From assembly GCA_014825775.1 (NCBI GenBank), contig MVAQ01000035.1, positions 62,001 to 126,000 of the forward strand: 64,000 nucleotides of DNA, written 5' to 3'. Of this stretch, positions 1-12,100 are shown piece after piece. The notes beneath the pieces are model-generated. The model was not told where the DNA came from, did not search any database, and was given only the letters and a program-made list of their open reading frames with translations. Position numbers and translations under genes: made by a program. The DNA comes from Krasilnikovozyma curviuscula (taxonomy: Eukaryota > Basidiomycota > Tremellomycetes > Cystofilobasidiales > Mrakiaceae). Position 1 is the first letter of the stretch, and each line of letters starts with the position of its first letter.

Positions 1-500
1 CACCCTGATATAAGACTGCAGCTACCACCAGCACCACCCTCGCAATTTGTGGTAGACCATTCCAATAATCCTCGCCGTAGAACTTTGTCATCGCTGACAA
101 CTACAGGCAATACTCAGCCCCTCTCGTTCTCGTCATTCGCGGCATCAACGACATCACTGCTACTCCCATTGAACCGAAACTCCATGCCGCCTCTTCGACC
201 ACAACACGCCCTGGAAGTTCGAATGAGAAATGGAAATGTGATCTCAGCACCACTTGTTGAAAGTCTCGTCCGAACCAGTGTCAACGAGCCGAGGGGAGGG
301 TTCTCAGTGGAACAGATGAGATGGTTATGTGAGTGAACTCACTGATTTCTACACTCTGGGGTCTGACAGAATCTGGTATGAAAATGTTAGCTTCAACTGA
401 TAGTCTAGGAAGGTTCGGAGTTCCATACCAAACGTCTACGGTGACTGCGATGCTTCCCAACTACGACGAGGTCCCCCATGTCGAAATCGCATCTTCTTGA
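1..500 (+). CDS. C-terminal part of an unrecognised protein (5' end outside window)
   Basis: The frame is open from base 1. It encodes a Pro/Ser/Thr-rich stretch followed by a more ordered segment (LEVRMRNGNVISAPLVESLV). A GT-AG intron fits at about 329-390; splicing joins ...EQMRWL to SSTDSLGRFGVPYQTSTVT and ends with a hydrophobic and acidic tail (LPNYDEVPHVEIASS) at a TGA at 498-500. Without splicing the frame stops sooner, at 334-336. The spliced end is preferred because the phase matches and the downstream peptide looks coding. No domain was recognised and no function is proposed. The start codon and most of the protein lie left of the window. Confidence 0.5.
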
Positions 501-857
501 AACAACTACCTTGCTTCTTAATTGAATCAACTCCCATATGTAGGACACAAACCTACTATCTGTAGATTATTTAGTCGCTTTAGTCGTTATTAATATTGTT
601 GTGTATTTCGTCATTAATTGGTCTGTCGATCATTCCATTCGCCGCCAGCCACATGGCGGGTGGGCTTTTTTCTACCGAGATATCAGCACTCGACTTTCGT
701 CTTCAGTCCATAGCGTCCATCTCTCCCCCCTCTTCCTACTCCTGCATTCTCCCCAGCCTATAGTATAGGAGAGCAGCAGCTCAACAAAAACTTGTAGGGC
801 AAATAGCCAGCACGTTTGACCTCTCGTTTCATCCGCCTTTTTGTGTGGTTCTAGCAA
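501..857. other. Intergenic region upstream of the Zn2Cys6 factor
   Basis: No convincing gene is seen. The right half is C/T-rich on the plus strand, as expected for the promoter and 5' leader of the gene starting at 858. The left half should hold the 3' end of the preceding transcript. Confidence 0.5.
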
Positions 858-3800
858 ATGAATCCATCTCTGAACCCCCAAGGTAGCACTCAACCTGTCC
901 GTATAGCCAAGAAGGCCAAGCAGCTCTGTGATACTCTTTCACCAGGGGAAGAGGATGAGGACCTACCGAAAAAGAAGAGACGACAGAACGCGGTAAGTAG
1001 CAATACCCCTTCCCTAGTGTTTCCTGCAGGCTCTGAGTGACTGCTCGCTGACTGTTTGCTTATGGTCTCTTTATTGCATAGGCCTGTGACTCTTGCAAGG
1101 TTTGTACACGTATCAGTAATTCTTAGTCGGTTTCCTGACATTATCTACACGTCTGCAGTTGAGACGAGTGAAATGCGACCTGGCAGAGAAATCCGCTGGA
1201 GAATCATGTACTCAATGCACTAGGAAAGGTTGGTACCAAAGTCTGCTGCCCTCCGTCACTAAATAAGTGAAGCTGTTTCCCGATGTAATCTTACGCAGAT
1301 CTGAAATGCACGACTCTCGCGTTGGCCAACTCTAAACCTCCTAGAAGATCTGGGCCAGTGATAGAGCTTGCTCGACAGCTGCACGGAGGAAGCTTATCCC
1401 AGCGTTTGGCTCCCAGTTCCCAGGCAATTTTGTCGGAAGCCAATCCGTCGGAGGGTATAAACAGTGAAGACTGGTACGAAAACACAGCCAGACGATCTTT
1501 GACTAGATACGGAGTAAATCAGAGGATGGCTGATAGAGTTCTACGATGCTCTCTCGAACGCGAGTTGATCAACGTCGTAAGTAATTGCCCCTTCTATTGG
1601 ATATTGCATTTACACGATCGCCTGACTTAGTGACTGATCAATCCACCTACAGTTCTTCACCACTGCCCACTACTCGGTCGGTGTCATGGATCCGATTGGA
1701 TGTGAGACATGAGCCTCCCTCCGTTCTGATCAAGTCACTAATGATGCCTCTCCAATATCACACATTGAACCTAGTCCATAGAGAATTCAACGATGCTCTT
1801 CAGTGTGTCGACAACATGAGCTATGAGTCAGAGGTCCTATGTGTCATCCTCCAGGCATTGGGTGCTCGATATTCTGGACATTCGTTCATCTTAGGTAACA
1901 AACCAATCGATCACTGCGACGCAGGTCTTCAACGAGAGTCAATTTGCCAACTTCTTCTGGAGAAAGCAACAAAGATGTTCGACGAACGTGGAATGATGAG
2001 AAATCCCTCCCAAGCATCAGTCACTGCTCTCCTTCTACTCGTACCTTTGGTCTCATGGCAAGCGAGCCAAAACCCAGATCCAACTTCACCTAAGCAACGA
2101 GAGCTGAGAGCGCTCCACTCTTCCATTGGCTCTCAGCTGGAGATCTTAGAGCTCTGGCAGGATACCCCCGTTGAGAGAACGATCGGAGGTGTAAAAGAGA
2201 ATCTGAGGTATAAAGCCATTCAGAGATTGGTCTGGACAAGCTTCGTGTTCGACTCATTCTACAGTCTCAAATCTCGAAAGAAACCCTACATGTGAGCGAC
2301 ACCCGCTCTAGGTACCTTCTTAATTAGATCTTATCCTTCGTCTGCTTGTGCAGTGATGAGGATCTCTTCTTCGAAATGAACCCGTAAGTACATTTAACAA
2401 CTGACAGTAACAGTGCTTATCCCGTTTTTGTTTACAGAAGCGTACCGAGGATGGGATCTAACCTACCGCCATCTGAACAAGTCTCTCAATCTGAGGCTTC
2501 TGCTCTATTCCTTGTGGCTCTACCCTTGGCTGCATCCATAGGCTGGAACGTTAACAGACATATCTTGCTTCCTGCCACAAAACAACCCCCTCAACCGCTT
2601 GCAGAATTTTCAGATCATGTTCAAGCTATCTGGATGGCGCTAGAGGAAGCTTCGAGCTGGACTGAAGATATCACCATCAAAGGTGAGACCCAGTGAAGAT
2701 GATGAACCAAGAACATCCTTGCTGACATTCTTCTCTTTAGCTATCTCGATCGCACCTCCCTCCTACACTCTATTCTCACCCATCATATTCTCTCTCAACA
2801 CGAAAATGGCGTTCAATCTGATCTGGCTCTGTGTACACCAGGTAAGCAAAGGCAGATCATTCTCATTGCTTGTTTTGATCTTGACAGCTTTTTTACCTGC
2901 TCTGCAAGGCCATTGCGGAGCGGTTCAGGAAGGCTACAGCTCCACCCTCTCCAACAGAATCTTGGGTACAAGCATCTTCTGGTCTTCCAACTCACCTCGA
3001 TACCGAACAATTTGATCTGTCCAAGCTTGACGGGTTGAGGAAAAGAAGCTTTGAGCACTGCTTGGTGAGGTGTCGACACACTGCTGTCCTTATAGGACAC
3101 ATTCTTCCAACAAAGCTATTGAAGACAGCTGGTCGAATGCTTGCGTAAAGTCATTCCATGTTATAGCAGACATGATGAATCGAGGCTGATATTATCTGGT
3201 CTCGCAGTGAAATCAAACTTGTCGCTCAGTTTCTTGCGGAGGCTCCATGTAGAGAAAATGGATACAAAGGAACTATTGCGACTTGGACTTGGAGCAACAA
3301 GCAGAAGGAAATTGGAATGCTCATTGAAGGAATGGAGCAGATTGGCTTTGTATTCCCAATTGTACCGAGCATCAAAAACATTCGAGCGGTGCGTCGATTC
3401 GCGTTTTCCGTACGTCTTCAGTGTCTGACGATAGCAGTTTTTGATATTCTTATTTCTAGATTTTAGTCCGTATGACTCCTACCAACGTCACGTCCCTCGC
3501 TGCTGGTCGACTCACAGATGAAGAGGAGGAAGCTCGCAACTCCAAGAGTAAAAAAATGTTAGACGCGTTGTATGAGCTTCAGTCCAAGGCGATGTACAGG
3601 CTGTTCAGTGGAAATGTCAATCTAGACAAGAATCTTGTCTTGGAAGTTCCTCATCAGGTGCCAACATCCCGGCAACGTTCTCCAATCAACAATGCCTTCA
3701 GTGGGTCTGTTCCAGGACCCTCAATTCCAACCTGGCAATCTCAGTCAAGACCCTCGCTGGACGTGACACCGCTGCTGGTATCAACAACGACAAGTGATGT

Positions 3801-4401
3801 TTCAGAGACAAGCTCCAACTCTGAGGCTATGTTTGTCGTGGAAGGCGGTTTGCGAGATCACTCAGTGAACTCAACGCATACTCATCCAGCATGGTCGATA
3901 CATTCTCATGCTCATGCAGACAGCGATCTGGTAGAGGCTATCCACTACGGTCCCCCTTCAGCAACAACTTTCCCTCCCTATGCACCGACTAATCTCGTTT
4001 ATCAACCTTCACACCAGATGACCGATTTGCCGCCTGTTCTACCTCCGACTTCTTCCTACCAGCACCAACATATACCTTACACAACGTTCAGTCCAGCTCA
4101 TGGTTTGCACGATTCAAGGTCACTTCATCTGCATCATCATATGATGTCTTCGCAGCCTCCACCCCCCCAAAATCAGCCACAGTATCATCAACATCACCAG
4201 AGTCAACCATATCAATATGGTCAAACTCACCCCGCTTATCTAGACAAGTCAGAGCCTTACCTTCCGCCCATACATCGTCATCTCTCCCCCACCGCATATT
4301 TCCCCCCTCATACTGGTCCATCGAACTTTATACCTCCAGGAGAATCACCTTTAGTATCAGAGGAGTTTGAGCAGAACTTGATGGGTTATTGGCGTAGGTG
4401 A
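858..4401 (+). CDS. Zn2Cys6 fungal transcription factor
   Basis: This is probably a nuclear DNA-binding regulator. After a basic stretch (PKKKRR, about residue 38), the binuclear zinc cluster is assembled across three small exons: CDSCKLRRVKCDL, a short loop, then CTQCTRKDLKC, giving the six expected cysteines. A fungal-type middle region follows (FFTTAHYSVGVMDPIG, YESEVLCVILQALGARY, then a long helical part). The last exon is His/Pro/Gln-rich, which is typical of an activation region. About ten introns are needed, including 1577-1652, 1710-1774 and one joining ...GRMLA to EIKLVAQFLAEAP. Family membership is firm. The target genes are unknown, and a resemblance to amino-acid catabolism regulators such as Aro80 is only a guess. 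The start was chosen as the first ATG after a C/T-rich leader. Confidence 0.85.
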
Positions 4402-4839
4402 AGGCAACTTAAGCTTTCGCAGCTTGTAACAGGTTTGAAGTGGGATGCAAAGCTGGCCATCTGCTCATCGTACCTGTAACGACTTAATTGTTGTTTCTCA
4501 TAGCAACTCCTCTGTTATTATCCTAATCTACCGATGATAGAAGCAGCAGCAGAACGCGAAATTTAGTTATGATTTTTGGCGCACGATCTTCAACGCGCGT
4601 GTTAGTCGTTAATTGCGACGAGCTGATGTCCACTGTCATCTCATGTGAAAAGCATGGACGATGTGGTCACAGTCGATTCACCTATCAAAGTAGAGAATGG
4701 CTAGAAGCATAACAAACATGAGAAGTAGCCATCTAACCAAAACCCCGAGCCAAAGCCAAAATTCTTTCAAAATCTCACAAAACCTCAATTCTGGATTTAC
4801 AGCAACCGGAGCTATTCGAAGACAACCTTCTCTATTCGA
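4402..4839. other. Intergenic region before the tRNA
   Basis: No protein gene is supported. It contains the 3' flank of the transcription factor gene. A ten-base direct repeat (ctattcgaag) occurs at about 4812 and 4832 immediately before the tRNA; its significance is unknown. Confidence 0.4.
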
Positions 4840-4912
4840 AGCGACGTGACGCAGTTGGAAGCGTGTTGGGCTCATAACCCAGAAGTCGGTTGATCGAAGC
4901 AACCCGTCGCTA
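4840..4912 (+). tRNA. Initiator tRNA-Met (CAU)
   Basis: The sequence folds into a full cloverleaf. A 7-bp acceptor stem (AGCGACG with CGTCGCT) is followed by a 4-bp D stem (ACGC/GCGT), an anticodon stem with three consecutive G-C pairs around loop CTCATAA (anticodon CAT), and a T stem GGTTG/CAACC with loop ATCGAAG. The first pair A1-T72, the three G-C pairs and an A instead of T at the start of the T loop mark eukaryotic initiator rather than elongator tRNA-Met. There is no intron. A T-run at 4923-4927 can serve as the RNA polymerase III terminator. The gene stands alone between two protein genes. Confidence 0.93.
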
Positions 4913-5542
4913 GAAAATTTATCTTTTTACACTGCAAAAGTGGTGTTTTCTTCTTTTTTTCAAATCACTCATTTTCTTCCCCACTTCCAACTTCTCTCGT
5001 ACCTGTTTGTATTACTACATTGCACAAAAATTTCTACGACCCACTTAGAAGTGATAGGTATCACTGCTTGCTTTTTTAAAGATCATGTTGAGGGGTGCAG
5101 TAACAATTTGTTGCTGTGTCTCTCCAGTGGTCCCCAAAGTGTGTAACAAACATATGTTTGAGCCTCTGCGGAGCAGAAGGAGAAGCATACTCTGCGACAT
5201 GATATCAAAGTGCCCTATGCTGCCACGCTTGCTATCTTGTCGTGTTGATGGCTTTCAAAACGCACAACGTTAGTGTCGTCGTTACGAATCGCGCGCCGAC
5301 TGGAACAATGCCGTCGCGAACTAACAAAACACCATTTCATAGATGTACTTTATCAAGCTTCTGACTGCAGGTCCTAGCGCAGCATGAGAATCCAGCAGCA
5401 CCGAAAGTGTGGCCCATTTGTGCTTTGTAGACATGAGTGCCATGTCCACAGTGATGACGTACGCGTGGGCTTACTTGCCTGGAATCTTACTCAAGGCTTC
5501 TACTGCCAACGACCAAAGAAGACGACAAAGTATCCGACAAAC
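4913..5542. other. Intergenic region between tRNA and GH15 gene
   Basis: No gene is recognised. Several short open frames show no family resemblance. The right part is the promoter and leader of the GH15 gene. An in-frame upstream ATG at 5384 could extend that protein by 53 residues. Confidence 0.4.
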
Positions 5543-8500
5543 ATGTTTGAGGAGCCACTGCATCACGACAAGACTAGGTTCATCCAAGAGGTCAGTTTCA
5601 GCTAGGCTCAATTGTTCTGCCTAGCAGCAGCATCGATGGTTGTGGCTAAGTCTTGAATAACCTATTCATAGCATGCCCTCATCGGAAACTTGCGGACTGC
5701 AGCTCTGGTGAGCTTAGATGGTTCTATTGAGAGCATGTGTTGGCCGTATTTCGATTCACCAAGGTTTGTTTGAAGTTTGAGCCATTGGTTAAACTTGTAA
5801 TACGAGATTTCCTGTTCTCAATTGACTCTCTTTCCCCCTTTCTTCTTAGTATCTTCGCCCGAATTTTGGATGCTGATAAAGGTGGTCACTTCTCGTAAGG
5901 AAGCCGGATGCTGTTGGCAAAAGCCAGAGTCGAAGCTGACTCTAAAATAACCCCGCATACTAATCTTGTACAGGATCACTCCCGTCCACACCTTCACCGC
6001 CAAACAGCAGTATTGGCCTTCGAGCAACATTCTTGGTACCAAGTTTCTTAGCGATGAAGGCGTAGGACAAGTCACAGATCTTCTGGTACCAAAAGGCTCT
6101 GTTCGATCGGTCTCAAAGACTCATTTGCCCTGGTTAATCAGACGAGTTGAAGTAGTCCGAGGATCCATGACATTCAAGATGGAGTGTCAGCCTGCGTATG
6201 TATAAATGGTCTCATTGGGGAGCTGACCTGTTATGACGCCTGCTGATCTGCTCTATCCCGACAGCTTCGACTATGCTCGTTCCACACATCGCTTGACTTT
6301 CCCGCCAGATGACTCAGCAATGGGATATACCACTGAGTGCGAGCAAACTAAAGCTCTGTTTGAAGAAATCAGATCAGACGGCAGTGTCGGGCTTGTGATG
6401 GATCTCCGATGGTCGTTAGATAGCGCTGAAGGTTTGGAAAACCTGGAACTTAACGTACTAGAAGAGGATCAAAAGGACAAAGGACTACTTGGCATTGGAG
6501 TTCAGAGTACCTTTGAAGTTAAAGAGGGACAGGTGGTTACTTTCGTTGTAAGACTCCATTGACCCTCACATCTCCAACCCAGATCTGAGCTAACCTTTTC
6601 ATTCTATATGCGTAGATGCGTGACATTCCTCCAAAGTCGGCAGCGTCAAAGACTGAGCCTGAAAGTCTCATACCCACTCCTTCCAAAGCGAAGGAGTTAG
6701 ATGTGAGTTTTATGCGCGTCTGTCGACTAAATTTGCCGCCCAGCAGCTGATTTTTTTAACTCACAGGTCCCCATGGGAGTCCTAATCGCTGCGTCATCTA
6801 CCATGCGTAGAGATGACCCTGTAATGAGCTGTGTAAGTTTCCTACCTGGTTGAAACTGACTGTGAAGCTAATGATAGTTGCTGCAGGGCTTGTTGGATTC
6901 TTTGATCGAGAATACAAATACATACGTGAGCGGCACCGCTGTGGTTATCCAGGAGACATCAGCGCTTACCGTTTCCTCTTTTTTTGGTGTTGTGCAGTGG
7001 CTTAACTGGATCTCCCGTTCTACTTACAAGGGAAGATGGAGAGAATCGGTTAACCGAAGTGCACTCATCTTGAAGATGCTTGTCTTCGAGGAAACTGGTG
7101 CCATCGTTGCTGCGCCAACTTTCTCACTTCCCGAGCACATTGGAGGTAAGAATATTACCTGATTACTTGCGTCAAGGTCACTGCTGATTTGAGAGGTGAA
7201 CTACAGGCACTCGGAATTGGGATTACCGATTTACTTGGGTTCGAGATAGCAGTTTCACCCTTTACGCTCTAATTCGTCTCGGATTTACCGATGAAGCAAA
7301 CGCGTTCATGGACTTTATCAATCAAAGATTGAAAGAAAGAGTAAGTCTTGTGCTACTCTTTCCCACCTGCTCAAACGAAGCTGATTTCTTGTCAATCCGA
7401 CAGAACTCCGACGGATCGCTACAAATCGTGTACTCCATCCGTGGAGAAAAGGATCTGGATGAGATTGAGCTCACTCATTTGGCTGGTCACAAAGGAAGCA
7501 AACCCGTCAGAATTGGAAATGGCGCTGGTAGGTTGTGATCTCATCTACTATCTCTTATCAGGCAGCAAACTGATTTGTTTCGGACTTCTCGTCATTAGCG
7601 GACCACCTCCAACTGGACATCTACGGTGAACTTATGGATTGTATCTATCTCGCCCAGAAGTTCTCAAAACCTCTGAGCTGGGATGCGTGGGTTGCCGTGC
7701 GCGAGATGGTCGATTGGGTTTGTAAAAACTTCGACCAACCAGATCTTTCCATTTGGGAAGTCAGGAATAGTAAAAAGAACTTTTTGTACTCCAAGATAAT
7801 GATGTTTGTACCTTTCCTATCTCTGGGTGCACTTGTAACTCGGTGAAGCCAAACTGACTTTTTTTGTGTAGGTGGGTAGCGATTGACAGAGGATTGAGGT
7901 TGGCAGAAAAGAGATCTCTTCCTTGTCCAAATAGATCAAAATGGATGGAAACAAGAGACTACATCTACGAAGAGGTAATGAACAAAGGGTGGAACGAGGA
8001 GGAGAAGTTCTTCGGTCAGAGTTATGAGGGCAAAGACGTGATCGACTCCTCGGTTCTCGTCATGCCCCTTGTCTTCTTCATGTCGTGAGTTTCTACTCCC
8101 CTCTATCACTGGAATAGTAGTATAGCTGACGTATGGCACCTTTACGCACCATTCAGTGCTGCAGACCCAAGGTTTGTGTCAACACTAAACAAAGTCCTCC
8201 AGACCCCAGAGAAGGGAGGACTTACAGGTTTGTCACTATTTTCTTCTATGGAACTGTTACTAAATATCTGACATTTATTTATTTTGATCTGTCTCTCAGC
8301 GAACAATCTCGTGTTCAGATACGATACGGACAAGGTTGATGACGGAGTGAGTATGCTATCTTTGTCCCTCCTCGGTATTTACCTGACTATTCCGCCCTCT
8401 TGCAACCTGAAGGTTGGTGGACAAGAGGGAGCGTTCTCCTTATGTACTCTGTGGACTGTGGAAGCGTTGACAAGAGCCGCAGTTTATGACCCCAAGCTGC

Positions 8501-8874
8501 TTCGCCGAGCTGTCGCGATGTTTGAAGATTTCCTAGGTGAGATCTGGCCTCGTAGTATCGCTTTGGCGATACCCACTGATATATTCCCGCTTTGAAGGTT
8601 ATGGAAATCACTTGGGATTGTTCTCAGAGGAGATTAGCAAAGCTGGAGAGGGACTGGGAAAGTGAGTCAATTTTACTTTTTGTTTTCCTGAAACGTGGAC
8701 TGACAGGTCGATTTTGTCCTCTAGTATGCCTCAAGTATGATTTCTCGTCTTGCCAAACGACCGCCATGGCTGTTCTTTCACTGACGACTGATCCTTCATT
8801 TGTAGGCTTTCACCCATGTCACATTGATTTCAGCGGCTTATAATCTGGACCGAACCCTAGGAGGAAGAAACTAA
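5543..8874 (+). CDS. Glycoside hydrolase family 15 protein (glucoamylase/trehalase-like)
   Basis: GH15 enzymes release glucose from alpha-linked glucans or trehalose; the substrate cannot be told from sequence. After splicing the N-terminus reads [19 protein letters not shown] and WPYFDSPS, the start signature of the bacterial and fungal GH15 group. It continues with LVRRVEV-like [16 protein letters not shown], an FDYAR motif, the core [46 protein letters not shown] and a C-terminal [17 protein letters not shown]. The acidic residues of these last motifs are the expected catalytic ones. Many introns of 50-100 nt interrupt it, and the estimated length is 650-700 residues. No signal peptide is visible, so a cytosolic enzyme is likely. 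The ATG at 5543 was chosen because it leads directly into the conserved region; an in-frame ATG at 5384 is the alternative. Confidence 0.88.
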
Positions 8875-9156
8875 AACAAAAATGTGGTTTATTTCAGCAG
8901 AAATTTAGAGCATGCTAATGTGTGGTTGAACTTCTGGTTGTATACGACCGAAAAAACTGAAACAAGTAATGTAGCGCTACATGTACACTTTAATGTCGAA
9001 GAATGTTTATTCGAAACACTATGCAGTATAAGATATTCTGGTTTTCAATTGAGACCCAGCTATAAAGAGTTGCTCGTGTCGGGTGTACTGCTTCGCTTCC
9101 TCGTGTTGATTTTTTGAATGTGTCTCTCAACTACAAACGCTCCTCGCGCTCGAACG

Positions 9157-12100
9157 ATGTCGACTCATTCAAAGGCAGCAAAGTTGGTGAGTTAAAGCTG
9201 ATTCAATCAACTCTGCATGCTTCTCGGGAGAATCCGCACAGTGACCCGATCGGCGTCGTCTAAAAGTGTCTCCTCTCCTTTGACAGGGGAACGAGACAGT
9301 GAGACTCCTATTCTACCTTCAGGGGGACAGACCTGACTACGGTTGATGAAAGAGTGTTGAGAGTTTCCCTTCTACCAAATGCAACGTCAGCAATGTCTAT
9401 TGTCAGCTCCCTTGTCTACAAGTTCAACCAGCAGGCGGAAGAAGCCAGGCTCTCTGCTCATACATTGACTACCAACTCCAAGGGCAGGTCAAAGGGGAGA
9501 GGGCATGTTCAGAAAAGGTATGGTCAGTTGGGAAACCAAGGAGACGACGGCACAGGCATTCCTATGGAAAAGGTGCTACTCGGAAACCACATAGAAGGAC
9601 TCCCACCGATAAACAACCGCCCTAGGATCTCAGTCTTTCGATCAATCCCGAATCAACAGGGGGACGATCATCCGACATCAATTTCTCAGCACGATCCAGC
9701 AACATCACCGTCCCCCGGCGAGACCTCTTCGCCTTCGCCACTGAGTGTCAACAAGTCATCCTTACCATCCTACGAGTCCTATCTCCCCCCTCCGTCATTC
9801 CGTTCCCACATTCAGCCATCACAGTTTATTTCTGCAGCTGAAGTGTTCTCGTCCAAGTCCATCCCTCTGCACCTCCCACGTCTGAACCGATGGCTAGATC
9901 AACAAGAGGCGTTTGTGACAGATCTTCCAGCTGGATCCTTGTTTCTACCTTATCAACTGCTAGCAAAGGGCTATACATTAGAAGATTATCTTACAAATAA
10001 TCTCAAGAAGCACAAACTCGACTCAAACTGGTACTCCGTTCGTAACCTGTTCGCTACATTCACCAGCTGGTTTCTGTCCATTGAAGGTTCCAACTTTGTT
10101 GTCAACCTGCTGTACAACGCAGAATTGTGGACCAGTCTCGTACAAATCCTTGCACTAGTCCTGACCTCGCTTGGTGAGATAATTGCCATTCAAAATGTTG
10201 GCGAAGCTAACACGGTCGTTTACTGCAGTTCCCCTTGACAAGACCTCTACGAATGAAAGTTGGAAACAGTGAGTAATTACTATTCAATCCTATCTGAGTG
10301 TGACGCTCATCGACTGTCTTGTGCTCAAAGACTTCTGCTCGGAACGATACCGAACATCATCGCCCTTAACTTCTCAACTGTCTTTGGCGTTGGGATCACT
10401 TTCCTGTCCATCTCCCAAGGCATCTGCTTGTGTTTTTTGGTATTGTTCTATTTCGACTCTAGAATTACTTCTGGAGTGATAAAGGAGGGGTATCAGGTGG
10501 CTCCTTGGTCTCAATGGTCGCACTGGAAGAGAGCTAGAGTCTCTGTCACCGCTTTCTGCCTCATGATATCGTACTTGCCACTTTCAACCGTAAGCCTCCA
10601 CAGTTTGGTGTGGAGCGCAGATTACTGGGTTGTTTCAAATCCATATACCATCGAGGACTCTCCAAGTTTTCCGCCCAGTTCAAACTCCTCGCTGTATCGT
10701 GACCCAAGAGACTTCTGCTAGTGAGTTCTATCTTGGTGATGATGGCTCAAAACTAAGAACAACCTGCCTCGAGTTCTTTAGTACCACTACAATGAGCCTA
10801 CACTCTGTCAATTGGGCACCACTTCTGGTCATCGCCGGTTCAATGATCTTCATCACATTGACTGTGATGTTTCCCATCCTCTTGTGGAATACCATCAAAG
10901 CCAATTTACCTGTTGTCGATCAATTTAGCGATGCAGGGCTGGCCAGAGACAGTAGAGAGAGGGATCTGGAGTACGAGAGAGTGTTAGAGAAGGATTTGAA
11001 CCCATTCCACTTTCTATACTCAGGCTACCGACGGTCGTGGGGAGGCTACAGAGCGTTCTATCTCTTTGTGAAGTTCTCTGTACTTCTGGCGGCTACCATC
11101 GGAACCAAAGGTAGGCACCATTCCTGGGTGGGACTGTCATCTCACTACTGAGTTGTGTTTTTGTTTTGTGTGTAGACAATTGTCTGTTTCGCCAGTTTAA
11201 GAGAGCAACTATAACCAAGATCCGAGAGGGCGTCTTGGTCTTTGTTCTGCTTGTCTTTCTCATTGTTCAACTGGTATACAAGCCCTTTATTGGAAGAAGA
11301 TCGAACTACTCGGAGGTGGTGTCGCGGTGCACTTTCCTGGTTGTAGCTTTAATCGGACTGTTGGTCGCATTTGAAGTACCAGGGTACTCATTCCTGGGAA
11401 CTTGGTTTCTCTACACGTCAGAATACTCGCAGTCCACATATGAATGACGATCATTGGTCTAAAATGATGTTTTGCGTATCTACCTCTAGGTTGTACGGGG
11501 CTTCTTATCTGTTTAGCTTCTGGTTCAGTGTAATTGACTTGTCTATCGTCAATCTGGTAATCAAAAGTCAGTCATCTTTTTCTTACTTTGATCCGCCCTT
11601 TGAATCTGATAACTCGCTCTTGAAGAATGTCAGAAGAGGATTGATTTCAGCATCGACATCTTCTCTCCTAAGCTAGAGATGGAGCCTCACATCACTCATC
11701 GAGTCTGGCAAGAAACAATGTCGATTGTCCTTCTTGCATCCCCTGGCATGTCTCCTTCCCATCAGTCGGCTTTGTTCGCATATTCCGAATCTAGTAAGCA
11801 AGAGTTTGCGCCCTTTTTGTTAAATTTCCAAGGAAGCGTGAGTGGAGATTTCCTTCCTCTCTGTGCTGTCACCAAGAGTACATTGTACTGAATTGCTTTC
11901 TATTTCTGAAGGTTTCTGAAAGGCATGCCGAAAATATCAAGATACTTCGCGAGATTGGGAACTCAAAGTACGAGGCCGAGCTTCTCAGAATCTCCGCTCA
12001 TAGTCAGAGATATTTAGACGCTCGAGATGCTCTCCTCTCTCTGGTAGGACCAGACCACTTCTACAGACCCCCTAACAGAGCGCCTGGAAGCAAAGGACTT

